64,000 nt of DNA from Shewanella piezotolerans WP3 (lineage in GTDB: Bacteria > Pseudomonadota > Gammaproteobacteria > Enterobacterales > Shewanellaceae): positions 4,524,501-4,588,500 of the forward strand of contig NC_011566.1 in assembly GCF_000014885.1 (NCBI RefSeq). The letters are read 5' to 3'. Within the stretch, counting starts at the first letter, position 1. Each line of letters opens with the position of its first letter. Both the position numbers and the translations under genes were made by a program. Below, piece after piece: positions 16,580-25,678 of the stretch. The notes beneath the pieces are model-generated. The model was not told where the DNA came from. It searched no databases and was given only the letters and a program-made list of their open reading frames with translations.

Positions 16580-19500
16580 GTGAAAACTAAACTATCAATA
16601 GCCATTTCGGCTGCGCTTATTTCATCGGCTACCTATGCGGTTGCAGCTTCTGCAAGCAATGCAACTATTAGCCAAATACCTCAAACTGTCGCACATCAGT
16701 CGCAAGTGACAACATCAAGCATCAGCGGTATGCGCGATCAATATGATGCAAAATCAGGTGAGGCAACCTTTCAGTGGGCTAAAAAAGGCCAGCAAGCACC
16801 CGCATTAGGCGCTCTAGAGCAAAAGTACAAAGCTGCAACGGCTGCAGACTATTACCTAAATAAAGTTACTGGAATTTCATCTGCTAACAAAGGTGCTGCA
16901 AAAGCTGTATTAACCAGCATGCATGATAATGGTCGCGGGGCTTCAGTTGCTAAATACAGCCAAGAGATTAATGGTGTTGAAGTATTTAATCATGAAGTAA
17001 ACATCATGATGGACCGTGAATTCAACCTTGTCGCCAGTTCTGGTAAATTTGCTAACGTTTCTCACTCAAGCAACAGTATTACCGGTATTCAGCACAACTT
17101 TGGCGAAGCTTCTACGGCCATTAACACTGCATTCTCGGACATGGGCGGCAATTTAGTCACTCTAACAGCGGTAGATTCTGGCTCTAAAAAGTATCAGTCA
17201 TTTTTAAGCTCAAATGCATCAGGTTCCAAACAAATAGTAGGAAAACCGAGAGCTAAAAAAGTTTACTTCGATAAGAAAGGTGACCTCGTCCCAGCGCATT
17301 ATGTAGAGCTAGAAGTTGCAGATTCTGAAAGTGTTGATTCTGAATTCTACAGTTTCATTATCGATGCCAATACAGAGGAAGTACTGTTCAAGCACAACTT
17401 AACTTCTGAAGATTCAGCTTTTAACTACCGTGTATATGCAGATGAAACGGGTGTACCTTGGGACAGCCCACACGGCAATGTTATTCCAGCGGCAAGCGCA
17501 GAACAAATTGATGCCACTGCATACCTTGATGCACCAATGGTGACAATGACCCATGGTCCTATCAGCACTAAAGATGCTTGGCTTGCAGCTGATGCCACTA
17601 CCACTTCAGGTAATAACGTTAATGCTTATGTGGATGCTATTGCACCAGATGGATTCTCTAATGGTGACTTTGCTGCTGAAGTGACTGGTGCTAACACGTT
17701 CGACTATAAATACAACACAGAAGAAGCTGAAAGCTCTGTCAATAACCGTAAAGCAGCAATCGTTAACCTTTTCTATATTAACAACTACTTACATGATACT
17801 TTCTACGATCATGGCTTTGATGAAGCATCAGGTAATGCACAAGCACTAAACTTTGACCGTGGTGGTGTTGAGGGCGATCCAATACGTGCAGAAGTGCAAG
17901 ATAACTCAGGCTTTAATAATGCCAATATGAGCACACCTGCAGATGGTGCATCGCCACGTATGCAAATGTACCTTTGGGATAGCAAAGATGCCGTTGTTGG
18001 TGAACATTACGGTGTAACAGTAACCTCTGATGACTCTGTAGGCTTACTTCTCTCATCGCAGCGAGCTAGCTTTGGACAAGGTCAATTTGACCTTTCAGGC
18101 TCTATTGTTCGTGTCGACGATGGGGCCATTTTAACTGATGACGGTGAAGGCGGAACAATTGACGGCACTGTTAAAGATGGTTGTGAAGCAACCACCAACG
18201 GAGTCGAGATAGCAGGCAATATAGCACTAATTGATCGCGGCGCTTGTGCGTTTACCCAGAAAGTTAAGCACGCGCAGGATGCCGGTGCAATCGCGGTATT
18301 AATTGCTAATAATTCTGGTACAACTGAACCCGCTCCAATGGGTGGCAGTGATGATACAGTGACAATCCCAAGCATGGGATTATCACTCAATGATGCTAAA
18401 GCTATCGATGCTTTACTTGATGGTGGTGAAGACGTCACTGTGTCGATGTTTAACCAAAAGCCTTACAAGGCAAGTTCTTGGGATAATGCAATTGTTGCCC
18501 ATGAATGGGGACATTACATCTCTAACCGTTTAGTAGGCAACGCTTCAGGTCTATATAACCAGCAAGGTCGCTCAATGGGTGAAGGTTGGGGTGACTTCCA
18601 CGCACTATTGTTAGTTTCTGAAGCAGACGATGCAATGCTTGAAGGCAACGAAATGTTCCAGAAAGCCTACGCTGCAGTATCTTACGTAGGGTCTTTCTAC
18701 ACAGGTATTCGTAACTACCCGTATAGTACTGATATGAAAGTTAACCCACTCACCTTTGCCAATGTTGAATTAGGCAATGGTACTGGTCCAGATCAGTACG
18801 GTAACGCAGAAGTACATGATGCAGGTGAGCCGTGGGCAGCAATGCTTTGGGATAGCTATGTAGCCCTTATCAATGATGAGCGCCATTCTTTTGCTGAAGC
18901 GCGTAGCTTGATGATGGACTATCTCGTTGCTGGTTATAAGATGACTCCAGTCGCTCCAACCTATACTGAAGCTCGTGATGCAATTCTTGCTGCAGCCTAT
19001 GCAAACGATGTTGCGGACTACGAATTAATCATGGCAGCGTTTGCGCGTCGTGGTATGGGTTTTGGAGCAGTATCGCCAGAACGTATGGACAGAAAGCACA
19101 CGGGAGTTGTTGAATCGTACGAAGCAACTCTGGCAAAATTCATTGTTGCTGATCATGACATCGATGCCGATTACGAAGGTATGACTGTAGGTTACTGTTC
19201 AAAAGATGGCATCGTCGATAAAGGTGAAACGGCTACCATCTCATTTACAGTCGCCAACAAAGGTAGCGAAGTATTTGAAACTATCGATGCTGTTGTTAAA
19301 GTCACCAGTGATCATAAAGTCACTTTAGCGAATGAAGGTAAAATTAGTTTCTCTAACGTACTTCCATTTAATGATGCGACTAGTACTCCGATTGAATTTA
19401 CTTTAGACGAAGCAGGCACTGCCGACGAAGTGACTTTCGAGTTATCTTTCCCTGATCTCGATGAAGATATCAAACCTGCTGACTATATCCTACACACAGC

Positions 19501-20521
19501 TGTAAACATGGATTTTGCAAGTAAAGATATCGAAAACAGTATGTCTACCAGTGATATGGAAGATTACTCAGGCCTAGTCGACTTCAAAGAAGTAGTGCTA
19601 AGCGGTGGAGAGCTAGCAGCAGGCACTTCATCACTTGATTCACGCTATACGAACTTCTTCCCTGTTGGCGAGCAGTACATGTACATTAGAAACAACGGCT
19701 TTACATCTGATGTAGCCTTTGAGACTAAGCCATTTACTGTTGGATATGGCGGCGATTTCAGTGTGAGCTGGTTCCAATTCTATCAAATCGAAACAGAGTA
19801 TGATGGTGGTGTTGTTGAAATACGTGTCAATGGCGGCGAGTGGGAAGATGTAACAGATATGGGTGGTGTATTTGGTGGCACAGGTTACTCTGCTGAGCTT
19901 GAAAACCTGTTACCGGGTAGAAAAGCATTTACTGGCAATTTACCTATTCCAGGAGAGACTGAATCACTTAACTTTGGCACGGCACTGAATGGCAATGAAG
20001 TTCAATTCCGTTTCCGCATTGTAACTGACAGCAATACCAACTCATTTGGTTGGATTGTCGATAACGTTACATTCAGCAATATCACTTCTAATGTGTTCCA
20101 TACACAAATCGCTGGTGATACCAATGCTTGTGACAATCGCTTACCTAACGTCTCAATAAGCGCAAGCGCTTCAAGCGTTAATGAAGGTGATTCTGTTACG
20201 CTATCGTCAGTCACTGTTGATGCGAATGCAGCTGATAGCCATACATATAGCTGGGTACAAACAGCTGGCACAGCAGCAACATTAACGGGAGCAGATACTC
20301 ACGAAGCGACCTTTACTGCGCCAACAGTCGCTAGCAGTGAAACTTTGGAGTTCAGCCTAACAGTGAATGATGGTACAGACGATGTCGTATCTGAAATCAA
20401 AGTTTACGTTAAAGATGTTCCAGAAGTTGCCAAGCCGGCATCGAACTCTTCAAGCGGTGGCTCAATGGGCTGGATAGCATTGATGCTACTACCGTTTGCA
20501 GCGTTCCGTCGCCGCAAATAA
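16580..20521 (+). CDS. Secreted M36 (fungalysin-like) metalloprotease with PA domain and GlyGly-CTERM tail
   Basis: The start is set at GTG 16580 because it gives a clean signal peptide (MKTKLSIAISAALISSATYAVA) and follows AAGGAAATC; this yields 1313 residues. A propeptide region comes first. Next is an M36-type catalytic domain into which a protease-associated (PA) domain is inserted. The zinc motif HEWGHY is at 641-646, with the third ligand region in GEGWGDFHA (about 667). After it lie beta-rich domains, one PKD/REJ-like (SASASSVNEGDSVTLSS). The C-terminus is GGSMGWIALMLLPFAAFRRRK, a GlyGly-CTERM tail that rhombosortase cleaves during type II secretion. The protein is presumably an extracellular or surface protease. 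It is monocistronic with a strong terminator. Confidence 0.92.
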   Translation: MKTKLSIAISAALISSATYAVAASASNATISQIPQTVAHQSQVTTSSISGMRDQYDAKSGEATFQWAKKGQQAPALGALEQKYKAATAADYYLNKVTGISSANKGAAKAVLTSMHDNGRGASVAKYSQEINGVEVFNHEVNIMMDREFNLVASSGKFANVSHSSNSITGIQHNFGEASTAINTAFSDMGGNLVTLTAVDSGSKKYQSFLSSNASGSKQIVGKPRAKKVYFDKKGDLVPAHYVELEVADSESVDSEFYSFIIDANTEEVLFKHNLTSEDSAFNYRVYADETGVPWDSPHGNVIPAASAEQIDATAYLDAPMVTMTHGPISTKDAWLAADATTTSGNNVNAYVDAIAPDGFSNGDFAAEVTGANTFDYKYNTEEAESSVNNRKAAIVNLFYINNYLHDTFYDHGFDEASGNAQALNFDRGGVEGDPIRAEVQDNSGFNNANMSTPADGASPRMQMYLWDSKDAVVGEHYGVTVTSDDSVGLLLSSQRASFGQGQFDLSGSIVRVDDGAILTDDGEGGTIDGTVKDGCEATTNGVEIAGNIALIDRGACAFTQKVKHAQDAGAIAVLIANNSGTTEPAPMGGSDDTVTIPSMGLSLNDAKAIDALLDGGEDVTVSMFNQKPYKASSWDNAIVAHEWGHYISNRLVGNASGLYNQQGRSMGEGWGDFHALLLVSEADDAMLEGNEMFQKAYAAVSYVGSFYTGIRNYPYSTDMKVNPLTFANVELGNGTGPDQYGNAEVHDAGEPWAAMLWDSYVALINDERHSFAEARSLMMDYLVAGYKMTPVAPTYTEARDAILAAAYANDVADYELIMAAFARRGMGFGAVSPERMDRKHTGVVESYEATLAKFIVADHDIDADYEGMTVGYCSKDGIVDKGETATISFTVANKGSEVFETIDAVVKVTSDHKVTLANEGKISFSNVLPFNDATSTPIEFTLDEAGTADEVTFELSFPDLDEDIKPADYILHTAVNMDFASKDIENSMSTSDMEDYSGLVDFKEVVLSGGELAAGTSSLDSRYTNFFPVGEQYMYIRNNGFTSDVAFETKPFTVGYGGDFSVSWFQFYQIETEYDGGVVEIRVNGGEWEDVTDMGGVFGGTGYSAELENLLPGRKAFTGNLPIPGETESLNFGTALNGNEVQFRFRIVTDSNTNSFGWIVDNVTFSNITSNVFHTQIAGDTNACDNRLPNVSISASASSVNEGDSVTLSSVTVDANAADSHTYSWVQTAGTAATLTGADTHEATFTAPTVASSETLEFSLTVNDGTDDVVSEIKVYVKDVPEVAKPASNSSSGGSMGWIALMLLPFAAFRRRK

Positions 20522-20540
20522 GCCTGGTATAGCTGATAAC

Positions 20541-20572
20541 AAAAAGCCATAACAAAAGTTATGGCTTTTTTA
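20541..20572 (+). terminator. Rho-independent terminator of the metalloprotease gene
   Basis: AAAAAGCCATAAC pairs with GTTATGGCTTTTT and is followed by T-rich sequence, 20 bases after the stop codon. Confidence 0.92.
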
Positions 20573-20585
20573 TTTCACTTCATTA

Positions 20586-21126
20586 GGGCTGTTGAACTTT
20601 CGAGCTTATACCAATTGCATTAAAAGTTTGACCATTCAGCGGGAATTCAAAACGCTGTAGGCAAGTAGTGGAATTTGAGCTAATAGTTATTCTATATCCA
20701 AATCCCATAGCGAAGCATACAGCGTTTTGAAACCCGCACTACGTGAGCCCCTCAGTCTTTCCACTTCTGCTTTGCATTGCCTTAAAAGGGAATAACCATT
20801 TCTTTATCAATGCGCTTTGAATTGAAAAGGCTGAGGGGCTCTGAATTGGTCAAATACTTAATGCAATTGGTATTAGTTTTTGTTCGATTCTTTACCGTAA
20901 GGAATAATGCTTTTAGGAGAAGGCTTGAGCAATGATGTTTAACGAGCTAGGTGAACAGCTCGTTGCGCAGTGATAAAGCATTGCAACGCCCCCGAAGGAC
21001 CGCGCTTCTTGGCTATTTTTACTGCGTTATAGGATATTTGTGGAGAAAGACTAAACCGCATAACCTTTGCCTTGTTAAAAAGCCAATAAACTGCGGCAAA
21101 AACAACCATGAAAGATCAACAGCCCC
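20586..21126. mobile_element. Non-autonomous inverted-repeat element, interrupted by repeat copy D
   Basis: The left end GGGCTGTTGAACTTTC (20586) and right end GAAAGATCAACAGCCCC (to 21126) are inverted repeats, and both are flanked by TA (20584-20585, 21127-21128). When repeat D and one TTA are removed, the two ends continue to match through a TTTTTG segment, giving an imperfect terminal repeat of about 30 bp and an element of about 275 bp. No transposase is encoded. It resembles a MITE or an insertion sequence remnant. The inner part has a small hairpin, CGAGCT...AGCTCG, near 20941. Confidence 0.65.
20609..20872 (+). repeat. Structured mobile repeat copy D (short form, 264 bp)
   Basis: TACCAATTGCATTAA ends are flanked by TTA at 20606-20608 and 20873-20875. 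Hairpin I pairs 20639-20659 with 20718-20737. Hairpin II pairs GAGCCCCTCAG (20745-20755) with CTGAGGGGCTC (20831-20841). A 14-base deletion relative to copy C removes the segment after the first hairpin's apex. It is nested in another inverted-repeat element. Confidence 0.92.
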
Positions 21127-21144
21127 TAGCTAGTTAGAAATATA

Positions 21145-21624
21145 TTAGTATTCGTCTGTAGCTAAAGAACGGCTATAATCTATTTCAATTTCGACTGTAC
21201 GTAAGCTGACATCCTGTTGCAACGACTTATACATAACTAACAAGTCAACATCCTCATCGGTAGGTATTAATCGGTAAGTTTCTGCCGCTATCTGCTCAAT
21301 AGAATACAGCGTATGCAGCGAATCGATTCCAGACTCGCTTTGAACGACAAAACTACCTTTTAATATTCCGCCTTGGCTCATTTCGGGGTTAAAGACCCGA
21401 GTTCCTTTAGCCAGAGGGGTAGTCTCGGCAATAAACTTAGCGCCGTTTAGCTGCAAGCTAGTCGCATTGCTTGTCGATACCTTATCCATTCCTATAGCGT
21501 TTGTTTCAACTTCAGCTTCGGCTACTTTGGTCACTTTAGCTTGCACATTCTGATCTGGAGTCGCTTTGTCAGCAGTACAACCTGCTGTTAGCAATAGCGC
21601 TGCACATAGTGGGATTAGTCGCAT
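21145..21624 (-). CDS. Hypothetical lipoprotein
   Basis: The 159-residue protein begins MRLIPLCAALLLTAGCTADK, a lipoprotein signal with the lipobox TAGC (C16). The rest is soluble and acidic, with no motif I recognise. It is expected to be anchored in the envelope. It lies 78 bases downstream of the AstE-like gene on the same strand and may be the last gene of the lysC transcript. Confidence 0.65.
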   Translation of the reverse strand: MRLIPLCAALLLTAGCTADKATPDQNVQAKVTKVAEAEVETNAIGMDKVSTSNATSLQLNGAKFIAETTPLAKGTRVFNPEMSQGGILKGSFVVQSESGIDSLHTLYSIEQIAAETYRLIPTDEDVDLLVMYKSLQQDVSLRTVEIEIDYSRSLATDEY

Positions 21625-21702
21625 AATTAGCCCGAACCTCTATCAATAATGTTCTATTTAAACATTAGCATAACATTAAACAGCCCTTACTTAGTGATGA
21701 TA

Positions 21703-22812
21703 TTAAAGCTCAAACACATTAGTCATCAGCTTATACAACTCTGTGCCTTGATAAACAGAGGCTGAAGCAAAATGAAGAATGGGCACACAATCTTGTTCAA
21801 GCTGCAGCGAAGTTAACTCATCTTCGGTGCCATAACAGTCCAGCCTAAGAATATTTGCCAGCGGTTCACCAGCCTTTAGCGGTATACCTGGCTGAGCTAA
21901 GTACTCTACTAATCCGCCTTTAGGTGCATGATATTTTTTGTAATCCTTGAGTAAACAACCAAAGCGAGGCATATCGGCCGGGGCAACCTTCTCGTTGATC
22001 ACCCCGCGAAAACTAAGATAAGCCAAAACTCCCTGAGCATCGACCAGGGCATCTCGCATATCAATACGCTCTTGACTAGCTAGCTCCAGTGTAAAAGCGG
22101 CTACAGGAACAGGCATCTCTCTCCCTTGGCTAGCAGCATGCTCAACCAATGCCCACCAAGGACAAAATGCCGCCTCATCCATCGCGCCGCCAAAATCATT
22201 GGGGATGATTAAGCTATAAGGAATAGAAAAAAACCTTGCTGAATCTCTATCGTATTCAGGACAATAAAGGTGTTTACAGGATTTAGGTCCGGTATGCAGA
22301 TCAATCACAATATCGGCTTGATGCGCTAACGTTTGCAACGTGACAGCGAGCCTTTTACCTGTCGTCACGCCCCAAGGGTTTGCTAAATGTACCTCACATG
22401 ATGCCAGCAACGCCAACCTAAACTGCTGCTTTAGCTGCACATCATCTAGATGACAATGTTGTTGATAAAATGCAGGGATATCGATTGAATGCTCAAGGTA
22501 CTCACGGTTCCAGTTGACCCCTGTAATAGGATCAAAGCGCCCAAGTGTAAACTCGCCACTCTTTTGATTGATCCCCAACGGATTAGCAAGCGGCAATAAT
22601 GTCACTTCACCGCGAACATCCATTCGCTCCAGTTGCTTCATTAACTGGAAAATAACCGCATTTCCCTGTACTTCTGCACCGTGAACATTCGCTTGCACAA
22701 ATACACTCGGCGCAGATGGGTCTTTCGCAGCTACACGGTACACAGGAATGCTTAGCTCTTGCCCTGTTGCCAGTTCGCCAACATTAAGGCTAGATTGGGT
22801 AAATTGCATCAT
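21703..22812 (-). CDS. Succinylglutamate desuccinylase / aspartoacylase family metallopeptidase-fold enzyme
   Basis: The 369-residue protein has the M14-like zinc site of AstE/ASPA enzymes. NVHGAEVQGNAV supplies His and Glu ligands (about 44-47), and DIVIDLHTGP a later His. It also has the expected C-terminal extension with KGGLVEYLAQPGIPLKAGEPLANI, a small biotinyl-like barrel. Such enzymes remove acyl groups from amino-acid derivatives. It lies 46 bases downstream of lysC on the same strand, so it should fall under the lysine riboswitch. The link suggests an N-acyl-amino-acid substrate near lysine metabolism, but that is inference. It is not a canonical AstE in an ast operon. Confidence 0.8.
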   Translation of the reverse strand: MMQFTQSSLNVGELATGQELSIPVYRVAAKDPSAPSVFVQANVHGAEVQGNAVIFQLMKQLERMDVRGEVTLLPLANPLGINQKSGEFTLGRFDPITGVNWNREYLEHSIDIPAFYQQHCHLDDVQLKQQFRLALLASCEVHLANPWGVTTGKRLAVTLQTLAHQADIVIDLHTGPKSCKHLYCPEYDRDSARFFSIPYSLIIPNDFGGAMDEAAFCPWWALVEHAASQGREMPVPVAAFTLELASQERIDMRDALVDAQGVLAYLSFRGVINEKVAPADMPRFGCLLKDYKKYHAPKGGLVEYLAQPGIPLKAGEPLANILRLDCYGTEDELTSLQLEQDCVPILHFASASVYQGTELYKLMTNVFEL

Positions 22813-22858
22813 GTGTACTCGGTTCCTTGCTTCACCAGCGACTAATATTCAACGGCGA

Positions 22859-24223
22859 TTATGATTCAAACAAATTTTCATGTAATGCACGGATCACATC
22901 AGCGGCTTGTGCTTCTTCTACCAGTACACATAGATTATGCGGGCTCGCGCCTTGGCAGATCATGCGTACATTATGAGGCTCTAGTACTTCAAACACTCTG
23001 CGACATACACCCGCCGTTGACGCAATTCTGTTACCTATAACAGCAACCAATGCCAAGCCATCTTCAACACGAACTCGGCAGTGCTGCGACAACTCCTGCA
23101 ACAGCGACTCACTCAATAAACCATGGCCACTCGAATCAGAGCCGGTTTTATCTAAGGTTAATGCCACATTCACTTCTGAGGTGGTAATTAGGTCAACACT
23201 GATCTTATGCTTTGCTAGGGTGGCAAAAGTTTGGGCTAAAAAACCCTGTGCATGAAGCATTTGTAGACTATGAAGATTTAGCAGCGTTTGATCTCTTCTT
23301 ACCGCTACCGCGCGGTAGACGGGCTCGTCAGACACCTGGTGACGGATCCAAGTGCCGCCTTGTTCTGGTGTCCAGCTTGAGCCAACAAACACTTGGATTT
23401 TTTGCCTAACCGCTGGAAGAATCGTGGCTGGATGCAATACTTTAGCCCCGAAAGTAGCCATCTCTGCCGCTTCATTAAAGCTGATTTCAGCAATAGGCTT
23501 AGCATTGGGGGCAAGTCTTGGATCAGTGGTGTAGATCCCAGCAACATCAGTCCAGATCTCAACCGCGGTTGCCCGCAGCGCTTCTGCTAATAGTGCTGCT
23601 GAATAATCACTGCCGCCACGCCCCAAAGTCGTGGTAGCTCCCTCTTCATCAGCCCCTATAAAACCTTGGGTAACTATTACTTGAGAACTCAACAATGGCG
23701 CTAAATGTTCTTCAGCAAGTTGAGCAATGGATTCTATTTGTGGTTCTGCACGGCCATGATGGCTATCAGTTCGCATCACTTGTCGCACATCGAATGCTGC
23801 AGCTGCTGCGCCTTTCTCACGTAACACAGCGGCGAAAAATACCGACGAGCACATCTCGCCTTGCGATAGCATTTCATCCATAACTGCTTTGCTGCGGCTC
23901 AGCACTAAGCGTTCGGCGAGTACCGATATATGGCTAATGACGGCATCAATTTTTGCAGCCACTTCACTTGGATGACCCAGCCTATCGAGGATCTGATACT
24001 GAATAGAAGCAATCTGTTTAATCAGCAGTTTGCTTTGCTCTGAGGTTGTTGTAGCTTGAGTCAGTGCTACAAGCTTATTGGTGACGCCACTTGATGCACT
24101 CACCACCACCACTTTTGTAGCTGGGTTATTGATAATGATATCAGCACAGCGGTGCATCGCATCATAGTCTGCAACTGAGGTTCCGCCAAACTTAGCGACA
24201 GTTAAACCATTGGCTATAGACAT
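22859..24223 (-). CDS. lysC: Aspartate kinase, lysine-sensitive type (LysC)
   Basis: The start is set at ATG 24223 (MSIANGLTVAKFGGTSVAD) because GGAGG stands just before it; the frame is open further up, but that part is the riboswitch leader. The protein has 454 residues, close to E. coli LysC. KFGGTS (11-16) is the nucleotide-binding start, GRGGSDYSAALLAEAL is the aspartate/ATP region, and the C-terminal ACT domains provide feedback inhibition. It phosphorylates aspartate, the first step towards lysine, threonine and methionine. A lysine riboswitch directly upstream supports the lysine-specific isozyme. It is followed by the AstE-like gene. Confidence 0.95.
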   Translation of the reverse strand: MSIANGLTVAKFGGTSVADYDAMHRCADIIINNPATKVVVVSASSGVTNKLVALTQATTTSEQSKLLIKQIASIQYQILDRLGHPSEVAAKIDAVISHISVLAERLVLSRSKAVMDEMLSQGEMCSSVFFAAVLREKGAAAAAFDVRQVMRTDSHHGRAEPQIESIAQLAEEHLAPLLSSQVIVTQGFIGADEEGATTTLGRGGSDYSAALLAEALRATAVEIWTDVAGIYTTDPRLAPNAKPIAEISFNEAAEMATFGAKVLHPATILPAVRQKIQVFVGSSWTPEQGGTWIRHQVSDEPVYRAVAVRRDQTLLNLHSLQMLHAQGFLAQTFATLAKHKISVDLITTSEVNVALTLDKTGSDSSGHGLLSESLLQELSQHCRVRVEDGLALVAVIGNRIASTAGVCRRVFEVLEPHNVRMICQGASPHNLCVLVEEAQAADVIRALHENLFES

Positions 24224-24357
24224 AGGGCAGCCTCCACGGAAAGTGGAATCTGAATAAACTGACGGTTTTGAAAAACTAACATGAATAAGCTCCGAACTAA
24301 CTTCGTTCGAAGAGCCTGGTGCTAAGATATGCACCCCATTGATGGGAAACAGCGATC

Positions 24358-24535
24358 GTCACCAGAAGCTCTCCACCATAATAATAGGTGACAATCGACA
24401 GGATTCAGCCTGAACGACCGATACTTAAAGCTATCCCAAAAAGCTTTTAATATCTCGGCGCTAATCTCCCTCATGAATGATCTTTGGGTTTTGGTCCCCT
24501 CTCATTCACTACCTAGTTAACGCTCCTCTTCTGTA
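24358..24535 (-). ncRNA. Lysine riboswitch (L-box) upstream of lysC
   Basis: On the minus strand, P1 is formed by CAGAAG near 24533 and CTTCTG near 24365. Between them are the conserved L-box elements, in E. coli lysC-like order: AGAGGAGCG..., GAGGGAGATTAGCGCCGAG, GGCTGAATCCTG, and GATTGTCACC...GGTGGAGAGCTTC. The size of about 175 nt fits the family. Downstream, GGTGC...GCACC and GCTC...GAGC-type hairpins (24291-24336) lie before the lysC ribosome binding site and probably form the expression platform. Lysine binding should lower expression of lysC and of the gene after it. Confidence 0.92.
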
Positions 24536-24680
24536 CTCAATTTGTATACAAATCAAGAAAGTGAAAAATATATAATTAACGCCAGCAAGTCAAACAAAAT
24601 TTGTACAACTTTAGAATTATACCAACCAATAAATAACTGCTCGACTCAAAGCAGCCACCTTGATTTGATCTCAATTGCTA

Positions 24681-25109
24681 TTACACGTTATCAGGCAGCT
24701 CATGCACTACGTTAACTCGAGGTGAAAACGCACCAAGAGCCGTTTCCTGTTGTAACAATAAGCAAGGGATCAATTGCAGTTTGTCTGACTCGACATAGTA
24801 GATAGCATTTTGATTAAATTTACAGCCAAGTTTAATCGCAGAGGCTTTATCAGTGGCAACCGCCCAACTCTTTTCCATATGGCTACGATCTTGAGACGCT
24901 CCTACCATCGCCCGATAAGGACGCCGTAAACCGAGGATCTCTTGCAGTAGCTTACGGTCGAGTAATCGATTCTGACTAGGAGCCAATGATTCACCTTTCG
25001 GATTGTGAGCAGTGATGATTGCGAATGAAATTTTGGGAGATAAACCTTGTGTGAACAAGAATTCCGTTTGTTGATATTCGTGCCAAAGCCTTTCTACTGA
25101 GTGATTCAT
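24681..25109 (-). CDS. DUF3293 family protein
   Basis: The start is taken at ATG 25109 (MNHSVERLWHEYQQTEF), giving 142 residues; an upstream in-frame extension to 25220 looks unlike coding sequence. The body (FAIITAHNPKGE..LAPSQNR..DRKLLQEI, then SWAVATDKASAIKLGCKFNQNAIYYVESDKLQLI) fits my memory of DUF3293, small cytoplasmic proteins of unknown function. It is monocistronic, divergent from arcA across a 570-base gap. Confidence 0.7.
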   Translation of the reverse strand: MNHSVERLWHEYQQTEFLFTQGLSPKISFAIITAHNPKGESLAPSQNRLLDRKLLQEILGLRRPYRAMVGASQDRSHMEKSWAVATDKASAIKLGCKFNQNAIYYVESDKLQLIPCLLLQQETALGAFSPRVNVVHELPDNV

Positions 25110-25220
25110 TGCTAACAAATTCTCTAATTGAAGTGATTTTATTATAGCAAAATCGTTAGGGCTGCCTAGAGACGTGATATCGATCACAGTAAATAAAATT
25201 TCACTTATCTTAATTATCAA

Positions 25221-25678
25221 CCACTTAACTGCTTTTTCGTGATCTAAGTCATGCCTTCTTGTAAATTTGTTAACATTTCATTTGTTAACAAATGCCTAAA
25301 ACGAGTACAATAGGTCCTGTTGATTAACTCACACTGATATACATGTGATGACACATTTTGTTACACATATCTGAAACAGATAGAAGAGTAATCCACACAG
25401 CTGTACCAAATGTGATCTATGTTTGATTTAACATTTAAACTTCAAAAAAAAACAATCGTTAAGGAACTTCTTGTCCCTATTGTTTATCGAAGGAAATACA
25501 GTTTACGTTTTCCATATGTGAGATACCCATACTTTACTTATCATGAAGTGTGTTGCTGTTTCAGAATAGAATTTGAAAACACCAGCGTGTATCAGTGAAA
25601 TATCAGCATGACTTTATGGAGTATAAAATTATTTATACTCATGGTTAGAATAGAATTGACAGAGATTAGGTAATTAAT
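25221..25678. promoter_or_regulatory. arcA upstream region
   Basis: This AT-rich region has no gene. ATTTGTTAACA occurs twice in a row (25262-25294), and the second copy also forms a small palindrome, TTTGTTAACAAA. It presumably contains the arcA promoters. No clear FNR site was seen. Confidence 0.45.

Noticed and set aside
18082..18438. Open frame of 118 codons on the minus strand within the metalloprotease gene
   Set aside because: It is antisense to the PA domain of a clear secreted protease and has no recognisable features.
20951..21133. 60-codon open frame after the protease
   Set aside because: It lies in an inverted-repeat element without a ribosome binding site or protein-like composition.
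24224..24334. N-terminal extension of LysC by 37 residues
   Set aside because: The extension runs through the riboswitch expression platform, while GGAGG and the normal LysC start are at 24223.
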